Below are positions 50,039-63,144 of a stretch of DNA of 64,000 bases, piece by piece (positions within the stretch are counted from its first letter, which is position 1; every line of letters begins with the position of its first letter). The stretch is from positions 28,196,283-28,260,282 of the forward strand of contig NC_063156.1 in assembly GCF_020921035.1 (NCBI RefSeq), written 5' to 3'. The notes under the pieces were generated by a model. The model was not told the DNA's origin and ran no database searches. It worked only from the letters and a program-made list of their open reading frames with translations. Source of the DNA: Rhodamnia argentea (taxonomy: Eukaryota > Streptophyta > Magnoliopsida > Myrtales > Myrtaceae). A program made the translations under genes and the position numbers.

Positions 50039-51199
50039 ATCCTTTGGTACCTGGTTTAGGACAGAACTTTTCGGGATACTCTGGTGTCTGAGGGTCACTC
50101 TTTTGACCCAGCCAATGCAGCTGCTGGTCTGGAGCGCTCTGTTTTACTTTCGAAGCAATTGCACTACGGATTACATTCTATCGATCAAAGTTGACTTGTT
50201 TTTTATGCGATGCCATCAACTAGATTCTTTATGGTTTTCTTGTAGGGGTGGCTTCCAAACTTTCCCTGCCATAAGTGCATGCACATAGCCTTGTAAGTAG
50301 TTTCACCACATTCTCGGCCCTTCTGTCTCTTCACCAATGTATATAGCCTACCTATTTCTTTGTGGCTTTCTCATGGATCTGCTGTTCTTCCTTAAGCTGT
50401 GGTGTGGTTTTGACCCTGATCTTACTTGATACATCATGTGTTTGATACCCCTTAGCCTTGTATTTTGGAGAGCAAGGAAACATTATCTGTCTGGAGTACA
50501 CTGAACGTAATAGACTTATTTTCAATTGTGCTAGAGTGAAATATAGATCTGTATACTGGTATAATATCTTCTTTTTGGCTTCATTCGGTTTCAACAAGCT
50601 GCGTGTATGCAGTTAGTATTCGGTCTTCAATCAGTTTTTGCTTATATGGCTTGAACACCATTTTATATTCAGTAACAGTTGCTCTTCATGATTATCCTCG
50701 CATTTACATTGGAATTTGCCGTAGTTGTTTCGTATATCTGAGCGTTTTATGCTGACTACCTTGAGTTCTAAAGTGATCGATCATTCCCCTAGTAATCATT
50801 CTCCTCCTCATTCTTTGCTTGTGTAATGTATTCATGTGGAAGACGGAAACCATTGGAGCCTTGTTGGGGTCTGAAGTGTTCAGGATAGAAAAGATGGTAA
50901 TAACCAAATTAAAGGAGAAGGAATGATGATGCAATCTCTAAAGTCTTGGATTGTATACATTCGTAGGGTAAAGCAAAAGTGTACTGATACAGTACACTCA
51001 TTATTTATCCAAATATTATTCAAGCACGAATGCAATACAATGTACGGAACCGAGACTTCGGCCTTGGTAAAAGGTACAGCGGCATCTTGCAAAGTCAAAA
51101 CTCACACCCACCAGACAGAAAAGTTACAGCTGCTATGCTCAGGTCTTAATGCCTCGCCTGCAAAGTAAAGTTCTTGTGAGAAATAAAAACACGAGTTGC
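50039..51199. other. Convergent 3' flanks of the kinase and GST genes
   Basis: Holds the kinase 3' UTR and the GST 3' end. No other gene was seen. Confidence 0.5.
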
Positions 51200-53416
51200 T
51201 TAATTTCCGACAGGAAATGATGTCGGCAAATGTGGGTGTCTTAGAAGGAATGGTACCAAGAAGCGAGTCTTCAAATACGTGACGATGTCTTGAGGATCAT
51301 ATTTGGTCTGTGTGTAAGCGTCGATCTTGTTCATCTCCTGCACAAAATCTCTTGGTCTGGTAAGAATCTCTCAGCTTATTACGTTGAGCACATCGCCCAT
51401 GTCTGAGTGCGAGCAGTCACACGTTCAAATCGGTGAGTGCATGAATGCCAGCATACAAGAAAGGTGAAAATGAACATCAAAGGCCATGACAACTTGTTGC
51501 AATGTTGCTGGGTTCGGCTTCCGGGACTACTTAAAGCTTGCTTCTTTCTTGTTTAAGGGCTGCTCCCCTTTTTGAATTGGAGGAAAGTAGTATGTGTACC
51601 AAGTATGTCAAATTCGTTCAAACAAGAGTCGGCAAATATTTACCTCTATCCAGGAAGCTAAGTTCGGCCTCCCCGACGTGATGTCATGATTCCATACGTC
51701 TGATAAGAGCAACTGGATTCTTTCGACAGACGGTATGAAAGCTATGTCCACCTATATTGTGAATCAGTTGTGGAAATGAGGATACAATTCGGTTGCAAAA
51801 AGCACGTGTATGCGAGGCATCATTATGTGAAGCAACATTTTGCCAGATGGATGTGTCCTCTCCTGTAACTTGTTTTGTGTACTCTCTTAAGAAGGTGGCT
51901 TACCAAACTGAACTGGCCGAGGAAGAACGGCCCGTCGTCGAATTGTTTGAGGGCACGGTCTAAGTGATCGAGAGGAGGACCTGACATGAAATTCATCATC
52001 AGTATCATCTGAAAATGGACTCTCTTCGACATATGTACGCATGCTAGTCTGGAGTTCTCTGAGTTCCTCAGCAAAGACAGTTTCTGTTCTTAGTCTTACC
52101 CAGTACTTTGACTGTTTCTCCTTTCAACGCGGAATACATCAGATCGATGAACTCGAGGGAGTAAGACCATAACTCTTCGCCATAATCTCTTTTCGCGGGA
52201 TCCTGCGGAACCAAAGTTTACCCAAATCTAAATTAGTCGAATCCAGGGACAAAATAAAATGCGGGTTTAACCCGTCCAGATGTTTTTAGACCCCCCAAAA
52301 AAAATTGTGAACAGACTTACAGTGGGGTAAAGAGATGGCCCTTCAAATTTGCTATCTAAGTACTTCATCAGATCAAGAGACTCTCCCATGACCTTGTTGT
52401 CATGTTCCAGAGATGGGACCTAACGGAATTGATTCAAGAGAACAAAAATGTCATCTGAGCAACAGAAATTCGATATCCAACTTGTTATATCCGATCACCA
52501 ACATAATATGTCATTAAGCAACACTCTACCAATTCATCTCCAGTTATTAAAGAGTAATCTTTTGCTGAACTTTGCGGTGTCAAATGCAATCAGGTGTTGC
52601 GTAATGAATGTGAGGGGATCGTCGAACAGTGCGTGGCAAGACATGCAATCTTTTGGTTCGACTTTCAAACGGAATTCTTAAACAGAGTTCATCAAATGAC
52701 ACAGAGCTCCATACAGGAAAACTCGATGAAAGAGAAGGGGAGAGAGGAGTGCCTTGTCGACGGAGTAAACTTTCTCTCTGTACCAAGCCGGCTTGTCATG
52801 GAGAGAGAGAGGGACCAATTTGATCTTGTCTTGCAGTCCCTGCAACGACTCAACAGTAGGACTAAGAACCATGCGCAAGTCACAGAATACAGGACAGAGA
52901 ATCAGAAGAAAAGCAATAGCAGAGAGAGAGAGAGAGGGAGAGACCTTGCAATTCCTAGTGATCCATACACGCTGGGCAAAAGGGCTTCTATAAGTTATAT
53001 ACAACCTACAAGACAGGGAGAAAGCTTTTAGAATCTTATTGTCAAATGGTTGGGTGTTCTACAGCACAGTTCAAACGAAGCTGCAGATACTACATAAACT
53101 GTACTCATTCAAGAGAAATTTTTTTGAGCCTGATGTGATGTGGATGAGAGAGAGCTGAATAAGAATAGGAAAGATGGGGACATGTTAAGAGTTACCTGGT
53201 GGTTCCATCAAAAAGAGGAGGTGGGCTTGAAGTAGAATCCAGTGGTTGAGGGAGAGTCTCTCTGGCTTTTCTGCATTAGGGCAACAAGGGTAAGAAGAAA
53301 AAGAGAAGGCACAAGCTCATGTTGTTGAACCCAAAGCCATAGAGTAAAATGAAATAGAACAAAAGAGGTAAATAGGTGAGATGAAGATGGGGGCTATCTT
53401 ACGGATCAGTGGCCAT
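51200..53416 (-). CDS. Glutathione transferase, lambda class (GSTL-like), Cys-to-Ser at the active site
   Basis: Nine exons on the minus strand: 53416-53403, 53270-53196, 53005-52945, 52839-52753, 52419-52321, 52202-52100, 51980-51904, 51751-51644 and 51337-51200, encoding 253 aa. The thioredoxin-like N-domain has LYITYRSPFAQRVWITRN, then PAWYREKVYSVDK and VPSLEHDNKVMGESLDLMKY. The helical C-domain has FDDGPFFLGQFSLVDIAFIP. Lambda GSTs usually read CPFAQ and use the Cys as a thioltransferase nucleophile. Here the residue is Ser37, so the reaction may differ. The intron after exon 4 appears to use a GC donor (AAG|GCACTC), and the following exon is in phase. The C-terminus runs about 15-20 residues past the usual end. 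All other motifs are intact, so a working but altered protein is likely. Confidence 0.9.
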
Positions 53417-55292
53417 TGGAGCACTTTTGGCCTAGCGTCTTGTGAAATTTGAGTGAAGGGTATAGGCTTTCTATGGAGAATGATGTAGCGGATTCAATGC
53501 AAGATCATTGCGAGGTTGAAGTGTGCGTCTGCGTGTAAATTTATACACCACATGAGGAAGTGTTTGGATTGGTCTTTTCCTTTGACGATGTATGACCTTA
53601 GAGAGTTGCTCAGCAGTGACGTCAGGTTTTTTCTGTTTCCAAGACATTATCATCCGCACCCGAGTAGATACCGTTCGATCCCAACCGGTATCCTCAACGG
53701 TTCAATGCCCTCAGAGGGCATACACTCGGTCTATGTATAATAAACCTTTCCCTTCGACCTCACGTTCGAGCTAAAAGTACGTATAATTATTGTCTAGACT
53801 TATTTTCCTAGATCAAATCAATCAAATATCGAAAATTTCACGAAATCTTATACTGTATCCCGCTGAAAAATAAAAGGTTCTTGTGTGGTCGCACAGTTCA
53901 TGCGCCAGGAATATGTTCGTCACATCACCATTTCGATGACTTGGACACGATTGGAAGTGGTCAAAACTCAAAGCAGGCAGTCTGATTAACGTCATGATTT
54001 TCCATTCAAGCACGTAAACAGAACTTTCATCAGTTTCTGCTCAGAAGTCAGGACTGCTTTAGATTTAATATAAACATGGAGTAGATGCTGCAGATTTCAT
54101 CAGTGGTGACGCACACCAATGCCCCCGGCTTTGTATCCAAATGGAAACTCCACGAACCCTTGCTGACGTTCGACGTTCAACCTTATGCGTTTAGCCCTTT
54201 TCCCCTGGCCAAAAAGTTTTAACCTGCTCTCAATATAAATTTAGTGTAAACAAATGCATGTAATTTTCTCCAAAGCAATTAGGCTTCACTGGAGTGGTAG
54301 AAACCTCAACAGCTCAAGCCACAGTCAAAGGAGGTTCTTTTCAGTGGTCCACCGGTATCGCGAGCATCTTTGTTGTAATTCCTATGTAAAGTTTCGTACA
54401 AGGTTAGTGATCTAAGGGTGAGATTCTTTCCTTCGATCCAATGGGCACCACCTCCCCGAGGATTAAATCAACCCTTTTCTAAACAAAGAAACATCTCCAA
54501 TTTTTTCCACAAGGAACTGTTCCCTGAGCTTGGGGTTCAGCATAAAGCAAAGCAACAAATTTTTGGCATCAACACTAAAAAAGAATTGCCACCACGCAGT
54601 TCTTTGGACATCTTATTCAAATACCTGAACAGTAACCAAGAAACACATTGGATCAGCGAGGGCATCATGTATGCTTCACCAATCAATGTAAAAGCGCTCT
54701 TGCACTTTGAAGCATTGAGCCAGTTACACAAGTGAAATTCAACCTATCAACTATGTTCTCTATCTTCACTTCCTCACGTGTTCTCCCTTTTGGAAGGGCA
54801 AAAGGAGTTCCTGGAAATCTGTGGACATCTGGTGGTACCGACGCGATTGTATATTCATAATGCAGGGTCATGTAATTCTGAAAATTCCCCCCAAATGTTT
54901 ACCGCCATTTCCAGAGGAGCTCAAGAATGTTGGAGAGTCACCGCACCACACAAAAAACCTAAAGACAAGCATCTTATCACCATCATGTTAATTAAGAACG
55001 ATAGTGGACATATAGCAAATAAGCTGAAGATAAGGCTGGAAAGTCTCCTAGCCACTATCTAAGTGCATCTTAGCTCCAAAAGGGGAAGAATGTGGGGGAA
55101 AGTATTTTTCTTTCAAAACAAAGGATCCGTTCTTTGGCAATAACCTCACAGTTTTGGAGTTCACAACTCTCATGTCATGATGAACAAAGGATGGCTAGAT
55201 GTGTGAAATGAAGGAGCACCGTTTACTCAGATGCAATGTCAAGAAGCAGATTTCTCACCTGAGGCAGCTATATGCTTAAACTGCATGTTTGG
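53417..55292. other. Intergenic between GSTL promoter and TerC 3' end
   Basis: GSTL upstream region and TerC 3' flank. Open frames at 54418-55062 show no domain that I recognise. Confidence 0.45.
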
Positions 55293-58200
55293 CTAATCAG
55301 ATTTCTTGAGAAGACTTAACACTACTCCAGCACTTAAGCATGTTGCTACAACACCGAGAGAAGCCTCTGTCGATACATTGAAACCTGCCATGGAAAACAT
55401 TTAGCTATTCCTCCTAATAGCAGGCATTGCGTGGAAAACAAAGCAGAAGCCCAAAAAGGCTTACCAAAATAATCTAGGATCATTTTAGACCCGATGAAGC
55501 CCAGCACAACAGCGATGGATGGCTGAAAAAGACAAAAAACCAATTCAAAAGAAACCCGAATGAACCAACTCAAAGAGCACGCATAGAAACTCATTGATCG
55601 TAGGAGATGCAGCTGTCGAGGAAACACAATATCAAGCTGGAAATTTCGCAGAACATGGATGCCATGCATGCTTCCTATCTAACACTACTGCAAACAACCA
55701 ATATCATAATATTAATATGTTAGGGACATTGTGAGAATGCTATCAAACTAGATAATGAAATCCATTTTAACTATGTAATTAAAATACTATATAAGTGGCC
55801 CAAAAGATGGTGAAAAGGGAAGCACAAAGAACTTCTTGATGAGAAAAATGGAGGAGAATTACCAAGTCATATGCACTCCCTTTTTTAGCTAAAACAGATT
55901 TAGTTACAAGGGAGGATAATTATTAATTATTAATGAGATAATCTTATAAGGAAGCCTTTGATCATAGATAATCAAAACTGTAATTACATTAACTATTAAT
56001 ATTGTTAATTCTTATTTGTTAACTTTAATTAATACCATCCACTATCAGAGATGGATATTTTGTGAATACTCTAATATGTAATAACCAAAATAAGCATGTT
56101 AGGTAATAGGTAGTACCGCAGCCAAAAGTGCAGTAAGCTAGTTTAAACTTCCTGCATATCCAACAAACTGGTAATTGAAGACAACCCTAAAGACACAGAA
56201 ATTTTTTTTAAAAAAAAAGACCATCCTATTACTTTGATTGGTGCTCCATTGCCTCTAAGTAAAGACTCCATAATGAACTCAGTAGCATAAATCACACTTT
56301 CAAGTTTCAACTGCACCTGGATCTTCATAGCAGTGTGTAACTAATTGCACATCTGAAGGGTATTCAAGTTGCATGCTTTCTGACACATGAAGAGATCAAC
56401 TTTCTATTTTTAAGGATATACATATAAAGAGACCAACTTGAATGTGATTCAATACCAGGACATGAAGAAGTTCACTATATCTGGAAAGGGATGCATAATG
56501 TGCATCAATCCAGCGAGAATCACAAATAAAGCACCTTAGCTATTAGACAACACATGATTCAGATGATAAGATTACCATCACAAGGTGATCACACAGGACA
56601 GTAGAGCCAGCAGCCCAATGAACATTGATTCACACTTTCCAAAAGGAATTTTATTTTTTACAGATAAAACAAACCACGAAATAAAGGTTTCGTAAAAATC
56701 ATCCGATGCAGAAGGCAATCACTCACTAGTTCTCTGTCCTAGGAGTCTCTTACAGAAACTTTTAAGCCTATAGCACAGTCTGGGCCCCAATGAATAAATG
56801 GAGCTCGAACAAGGTGATATCTCACACCAGGAAAATCTTTACATTTTCACCATTACTTTGTTTTGGATCCTATCTTGATTACATCCAATTACCTTATTCG
56901 TTCAACACAACATGAAATATTAATTGAGTTATTCTTAAAAAAGAAAAAAATTGTCCCCAGTCTTGCTAATCCAATAGTGGACACTACTTGTGAAATGAAG
57001 ATGGCATGGATTGGTACCCCAGAAGTCTTAACACTTATGTAATTCCCTTTATTTCATACTAATTTCATACTACTCTTTCGAAATGCCTAAAACTTTTCAG
57101 CAGAGCAATTAACTGCTAAATCTTTTATCATACTATCAATTAATGCCTGTTAAAAATATGATACAAATCCTGACTCTGGCATTGCAAAGCACAGCCATGT
57201 ATGATTATACTTGGTTATTTTAATGATTATACTTAGGTGTCTTCAAAGAAAGCATCACACACACAAGCACGACTTACATCCTGATAAATGTTTAGGACAT
57301 GAGGTAATGAGAAGACTTCGCAAGTATCACTAAATCCAAGCAGACAAGTGATTTGTCTTTACCTGTAAATATTCCAAGTCTGACATACCCTCAGAAATGA
57401 GTCTGTAAAGTGACCTTAAACCTACAATTGATAAAAACATAAATTATTCTCCTAGCAGTAAAATTCAATATAGGAGTTCATTCAAAGAACATTGCACTGT
57501 GTTATCCTCCTTTCTCATCCAGTCAACAGTAGAGAAAACTTTAAGTGTGCTTTTCCACTTATGTATACATCAACTGCTTGCTGTGATATCCTTGCTCAAA
57601 AGTAAACATGCTACCTATTGGAGCTAAGATAATCAAGCTTGAGTAAACGCTCTCATTCAACATATTCAGAAAAAGACTGAATCCGAGGTTTTATCTCTAC
57701 ATGCCGGTGAGAACACAAATTTTACTGCACCAGCCAGAGCAGTTTGCATAAAACAACAAGGGTTTATGAGAATCAATAAAAAGTCCATACTGTTAGAATT
57801 ACCTAATATCGCAAACAGATTAGATGTGAACACAATGAAAGGATCCCGTGTAACACCAAACACTGCCGGTATTGAGTCAACCTAAAAGAGAGTTAAATCC
57901 GTCAACGCTTCCACACAACATTTAGTGGAAAAACCCATGCATGCAAGTGCGCATACAATCTGCACTGCCAGCTGCATGCATATGCATTGTTTGAGGATAT
58001 AGCCATGTCAAAATATGCATGTCTACTAAGAGAGATGGAGAAGGAAACATACTGCAAATGCTATGTCACTGAGCTCAATGACTGCTACTGTGAGAAGCAA
58101 AGGAGTGGCCTGCCCAAAATGTGTGATGCCTGTTATTAATAGAATCCAGATTAAAAAATCCTGTGAAACGTGTATAAATGTTTTAGAGATGCCACGGAGA

Positions 58201-61200
58201 TATACTTTTTAACAATGTGTTTATGCAAACCATAAAATTCAAGAATGGAATGTTCCGTAGTAAGTACTAGCATAGATACCTGTTAAAATATTAAATATTA
58301 AACTACGCTTTCATCTAACAGCTTAACTTTTAGAAGAGTTGGCAGTAGTCCTACAAAATCTAACATGGTATTAGAGCAGGAGGTTCTGAGTTCGAATCTT
58401 TACAGGCCCCAATTTGCCGCACCAAGACTAGACTAAGCGTGAGAGGGAGTGTTAGAATATTAAATATTGAACTACGCCTTCATCTAACAACTTAAACTTT
58501 CAGAACGGTTGGCGGTAGCCCCACAATATCTAACATTAACACGTGACGCCAACGAACAACTAAAAGCTAGCACAACTAACTGCGGATGTTATCAAGACTT
58601 ACTTTCCACAAGCCATTCTGATTTGTTATAAATCGGTCACCATCATAGCTACCTGCAAGAGGAAACGAAAATTTAAGCTCCTCTTCAAGCAAATATAGCA
58701 AAATAATCCATCAAGAGGACAAAACTAAAACTAGCTTAAAAAAGTTCACCAAAAATCGCCAGATATACGTTCTATTAAGACATAAAATAGTCTTCTGCAA
58801 ATTTGCATATACTACTTTATTGTGCAGGATCACAATGACTGTTGATTTTTATAGCAATGTCTTCTTTAGATAGAGAAATGTATTGATGATCTTTCATTAG
58901 AGACTGATAAACTGAATAGACTGTGGATCATGATCTATTACCAAACGAAAAGAGAGACTTCATACACCCTGGCAAACTAAAATTCAGCAAAAATGCAGTA
59001 TCATCCCTGACCTATAAGGTCTGTCACATTTCAACCCTAAAGTTCAGAAAGTAAGAGTTTTCTTAATGATAAGTAAGATTTCATTAAGAAGGCACCACCA
59101 AGAGGGTACTAAGGGAGTACCAGCTCTATACAAAATACTTCGGGTTGAAGCTACACATTTACAGAATTATACACAAAATACAACTTCTAACATTCTCAAC
59201 AAACTAGATGTGACGAATTGAACTTTCCTGCCACACCAAAAGTGAGGAGAGTAAAACCAAATATTACTACAAGAATCACAAGAGGATTCAACTCCTTGAA
59301 ATGCCCTTTTGTTCCTCTCTCCAAATGAGTCAAAAAACAAGGAGAGGAATCATCTCGGTAATCTATTTCTTTCCATTATACAAACTGATAGTCCCTCTCC
59401 AAGCCCAAAGTTCAGGTCACACTGAGCCTGAGGTCACTGAATTTACTTAAAATTTCAAGAATTGTAGTGCCGATCTTTCTGGTCTAGCTGCAATGAAAAA
59501 GTAAGTGATTCACTCTCTTATTCAGTCTTGCACAGAAAACACCTAATAGCCATTATTATTTTCTCTCTGCTTAAGATTACCCAACGTGAGAAAACGTCCC
59601 CAAGCAGCATCCCAAGCAAAAAACAAAAACTTCTATGGAAACTTGACTAGACTTTCAAAAAGTAAAACTTCACTAACCTAGACTTCCATATCTATGGGTT
59701 AGCGTGGTCTATCAGCTATTTGGTCAACATTCATGACACAACAATGGTTAGGTCCAATCTTACTCACCCCAAATTTCGAAATTTTGGCAATTGAGTCTCT
59801 AACAATATAGTTGTTCAGTTGAATTGTTCAGTAACTAACCATTAATAACACTGTCAAATTTTGGATGTGACATTATTGACAAACATATCAAAAGTGGGGG
59901 GGCTGGTGGCAAACTATCTGTCCCCCAGCTACCAGCAAGAGCATTGACCCTAAGTGACAGGCTTAGGCAAGGGTCGAGGATCTTCTCTCTCTCTCTCTCT
60001 CTCTCCTTTTTTTTTTTCTTTCTATTGCTCTGTGCTTTGCTAATATGGTGCCTCAATTTCACATGACAATTTGGATATGCCAGAGACTGCATGTAGATGA
60101 ACATCAACGGAAGGACTAAATTGCATGAATAAGTAGTGCTAGAAGACTTAATTTCAAAAGAAAACAAAGAAAGAGGACAAATTATCAGGAGTAAGACTAA
60201 GGGGAAAAAAGGAAATTATCTGATAGGCAAAACATTACTTGTGACTGGGATAAATTTCCGGCATGTCTTCACTATAAAGTTGTCAGATAGGTCGCTGTCA
60301 TCTTCTTCACTGGTCAACAACTATCATGGAAGAGAGAAATTTCTATTGGTTAGAGAACTGAGAATGAAAAATTGTAAGTACAAATACACTAAAAGATAAG
60401 TGTGAAAGGAATTATATAATAGCACAAGATCAGGCGAAGGAGACTGTACAGCAAAAAAACAGAAAATAAAATCATCGTTTTATTAACTGATTAAAAGAAA
60501 TGAGACATTTATTGCTGTTTTTCATAAGAAAGACTGCAGTTGTCACCAAGGTTCTGCAGATATTTTTTTCAACAACATCCCAAATTGGTTCTCTTGCTTA
60601 ATCCTAAGCCATAAGAGAAATAGTTGAGCTCTCGTTCAGCCTTGACAAGAACCTATAGTATTCATAACTGTGAGTTGAGCTCTTTTTTGTTCAGATAAAA
60701 AAACCAACGTGGATCATCATCAGTTGTGACTGAAAGTGAAATAGACATGTCAAAATAACATTGCAGGATTTTTCAAGATGAACAAGGTACCTTAAATGAC
60801 GAGTACAGAAGTATTGCAGCCAGAAGTAGGTTTACTCCCTCAAACCTCTGGAACAACATTGTAGACTATCAATAATCATCCCAATAAGAATTCTGTTGAC
60901 TAATAAAAGTCACATGCAGACCCAAGTATTGCACCAAAAATATTTACCTGTAAGGTGGCTGACCCAAGTATTATTAATGTCAGACGAAAAATTATAGCCC
61001 CGGCAATGCCATAAGAAAGTACCCTGTTCTACTTTTGTTAATGCAGGTCAAATGATGAGATGTTCAAGGTAACAAACAACAGTGAGGAACGTGATACAAA
61101 CACTTAAATCATCCGTAGAATGAGAATGTGAATGGGTAAGAGGTTAACAAAGGACCTGATACATGATTGGCACTTTGAAGTACTTGAAAACAAGAACAAA

Positions 61201-62906
61201 GACAAACAGATTGTCTACAGACAAACTCTGCTCCAATATGTACCTGAAAGCAGTGCATCCACGTCACCAAGGTGGAGAAAATTCAGAAATTTAGACAAAC
61301 TTAGTTGAACCAGCGGAATGTGTACTTCGACTGTGATTTGTGAAGATGCTTGGAGTAATGTATGAATTCAACAGATTGACAGAGTCAACTATAAAGGTAA
61401 CAGCAGACCAACATTTCGAAATCATAATGAAGTATCTTCAATCTCGGTGTCATTAATTCAGAAGTACGCCAATGTCATCCAAACAATAAGTCTTCAAAGC
61501 AAGAGGACAAACCATGAGGCCTGTGGCAGTGAAGTGAAGGAACAAGGATAACAAAATTGAGAAAAGAAGAGAAAATGCTTGGAAGCCTGAGTTCGTGAGT
61601 AATCAACAATAAAGAGGAAACCGCTCTTGCTTTGCATAGTATTTCTTCCAGATGCTAATGAGGTACCTATCGATGTATTTTTTTATGAGCACTAACAAAA
61701 TGTGCAATGCCCCAAATTGGTCATACTTTGGACAGGCTACAGAAAAACTAGTCTTGTCCAATGTATACTTGAGCATACCCAGCAAAAAACTCAGATGCCT
61801 TGCCAACACCATCCTTCAAGCCTATACCAACCCCAAAAGCCACTGCAGTGCTTACCTGTAGAATGCATATCATGAATTGAGCGAAGAATCTGCAGAAGTG
61901 TAAACTGAATATGAAACAAAAGCAAATTAAACTCACACATAGAGCAACAGTTCCAACAGATGAGATATAGTTTTCCTTCTCCTGATCCCTTTTCTTTGGC
62001 AATTGACGCTGGTCAGCATTGTTTACGTCATTGTACAACTTGCTCTTTTTTGCATCTCCTGCATCGTTCAAAGAAGGGAAATTGCTAATTAGGAAAAAAA
62101 GCTTCTTAAACAGACTACAAATGCATGACTTGGTGAAAGGACATTGAACATATCAGCTTTGCTAGAAGAAAGAGCTCCATAAAATCTAATATTAACATCT
62201 AATAGTATCATATAGACTCGAAATGCCTCCAATGCGAGGAGTAAGTACTATAGACGTAATCAAACATATATTGAAAGGGCCCATTGCTGCAGCCACTTTG
62301 TACCAACATGCTCCGTTCCATGTAGGCGAAGCCCCAACATTTACTCAGGGTAGAGACCATTTAGAAGTGGGTATCCAAGGGGAACTTGGGGTGTTGCACA
62401 ATTATTCTATAAGCTGACACACAACACATCCAAATTCGCAATTCGAGTTTAGCAGGAAGGTACTGCCGGTCATATTCTCAAGTCGGACAGTTCAACGCCA
62501 TTATTATTCACGGTGCTTATCCACGCAGGTATACAGAACATGCACACACGAGTGAAACCAGGAGGCAGTGCCACAACGCCAAAATCTTACCAGAGGTGGA
62601 TAAATCGTCCTCCTGCTCAGTCTTTCTCAAGCAAGAGACAGGAGCGCAGTGGCCATGGCGGGTTCGATTATCTGCAAAATCAAGAAAAAAGGTATATTCA
62701 GACCACTTAAAGAAAGCTAAAGCAGGGGGGCGGGTAGCGATGACGGAGAGACCTGCGATCAGAGAGGGAATGCGAGCGCAGGCGGACCGAGACGAGAGCT
62801 GAACCGACGGCGACGGCGACGGCGGCGGCCGTGAAGTCCCGCGCGGCAGCGGAGAGAAGAGACGAGGGCTTCGCGCGCAGCTCTGAATGGCCGAAGCGAA
62901 TCCCAT
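55293..62906 (-). CDS. TERC: Thylakoid membrane TerC protein (PDE149-like)
   Basis: Fourteen exons on the minus strand: 62906-62753, 62671-62591, 62058-61937, 61855-61779, 61243-61156, 61028-60948, 60847-60791, 60320-60239, 58652-58603, 58109-58053, 57881-57803, 57421-57363, 55522-55465 and 55384-55293. All phases fit, giving 378 aa (Arabidopsis about 384). The leader is Ser/Arg/Pro-rich, as for a plastid transit peptide. The membrane domain begins [20 protein letters not shown] and has [20 protein letters not shown] and [19 protein letters not shown], with the acidic residues typical of TerC metal-linked proteins. It then has [19 protein letters not shown] and [20 protein letters not shown]. 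In Arabidopsis it is needed for thylakoid membrane protein insertion and chloroplast biogenesis. Introns 8 and 12 are long and contain mobile-element fragments. Confidence 0.95.
58281..58535 (+). mobile_element. SMART-like miniature LTR element fossil in a TerC intron
   Basis: An 85-bp terminal repeat (58281-58365, TG...CA ends) is followed at once by TGGTATTAGAGC (58366-58377), close to the initiator Met-tRNA primer site. About 70 bp of internal sequence ends in a purine tract (58440-58449) directly before a second terminal repeat (58450-58535). It is non-coding, about 255 bp in all. The two repeats are similar but clearly diverged, so it is old; no matching target-site duplication was seen. 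It lies in intron 9 of TerC. Confidence 0.75.
59040..59690 (-). mobile_element. LINE fragment (zf-RVT and 3' end) in TerC intron 8
   Basis: Minus-strand translation around 59580-59640 reads [19 protein letters not shown], like the zinc-binding RT-associated domain of plant LINEs, which has FFAWEAAWGK.LT. Further on (59280-59400) come weak matches to the PLLVF-LIWRE part (family IPLCIFWTIWKERN). The segment 59040-59160, with AAGATTTCATTAAGAAGGCACC, resembles LINE 3' ends. The reading frame is broken, so it is a dead 5'-truncated copy. Confidence 0.65.
59983..60005. repeat. (CT)n microsatellite in TerC intron 8
   Basis: About 11 CT units followed by a T run. Confidence 0.9.
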
Positions 62907-63144
62907 GGCTTTCGATCGAGGTCCGTCTTCAGAGTTTCAATGGCGAGAAGGTGAAGACGACTCGGAATCCATTCTTATCCATTGACTTTGCCAGAGAAGA
63001 GCGACGGGAGATGCTGCGCAGGTTATGGTTCCAGGGTACGTCGCCACGAGAAGCTCTGTCCTGTTGCTGTTGTGGCCAAAAGAGAATTGAACGAGGACGA
63101 CCGTTCATATTCTAAAGTTTATCGACAATTAATTATATTTATTG
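62907..63144. other. TerC promoter region
   Basis: Upstream of the TerC start. No TATA box could be fixed with confidence. Confidence 0.4.

Noticed and set aside
54418-55062. Open frames between GSTL and TerC
   Set aside because: No recognised domain, and the first does not show a conserved start.
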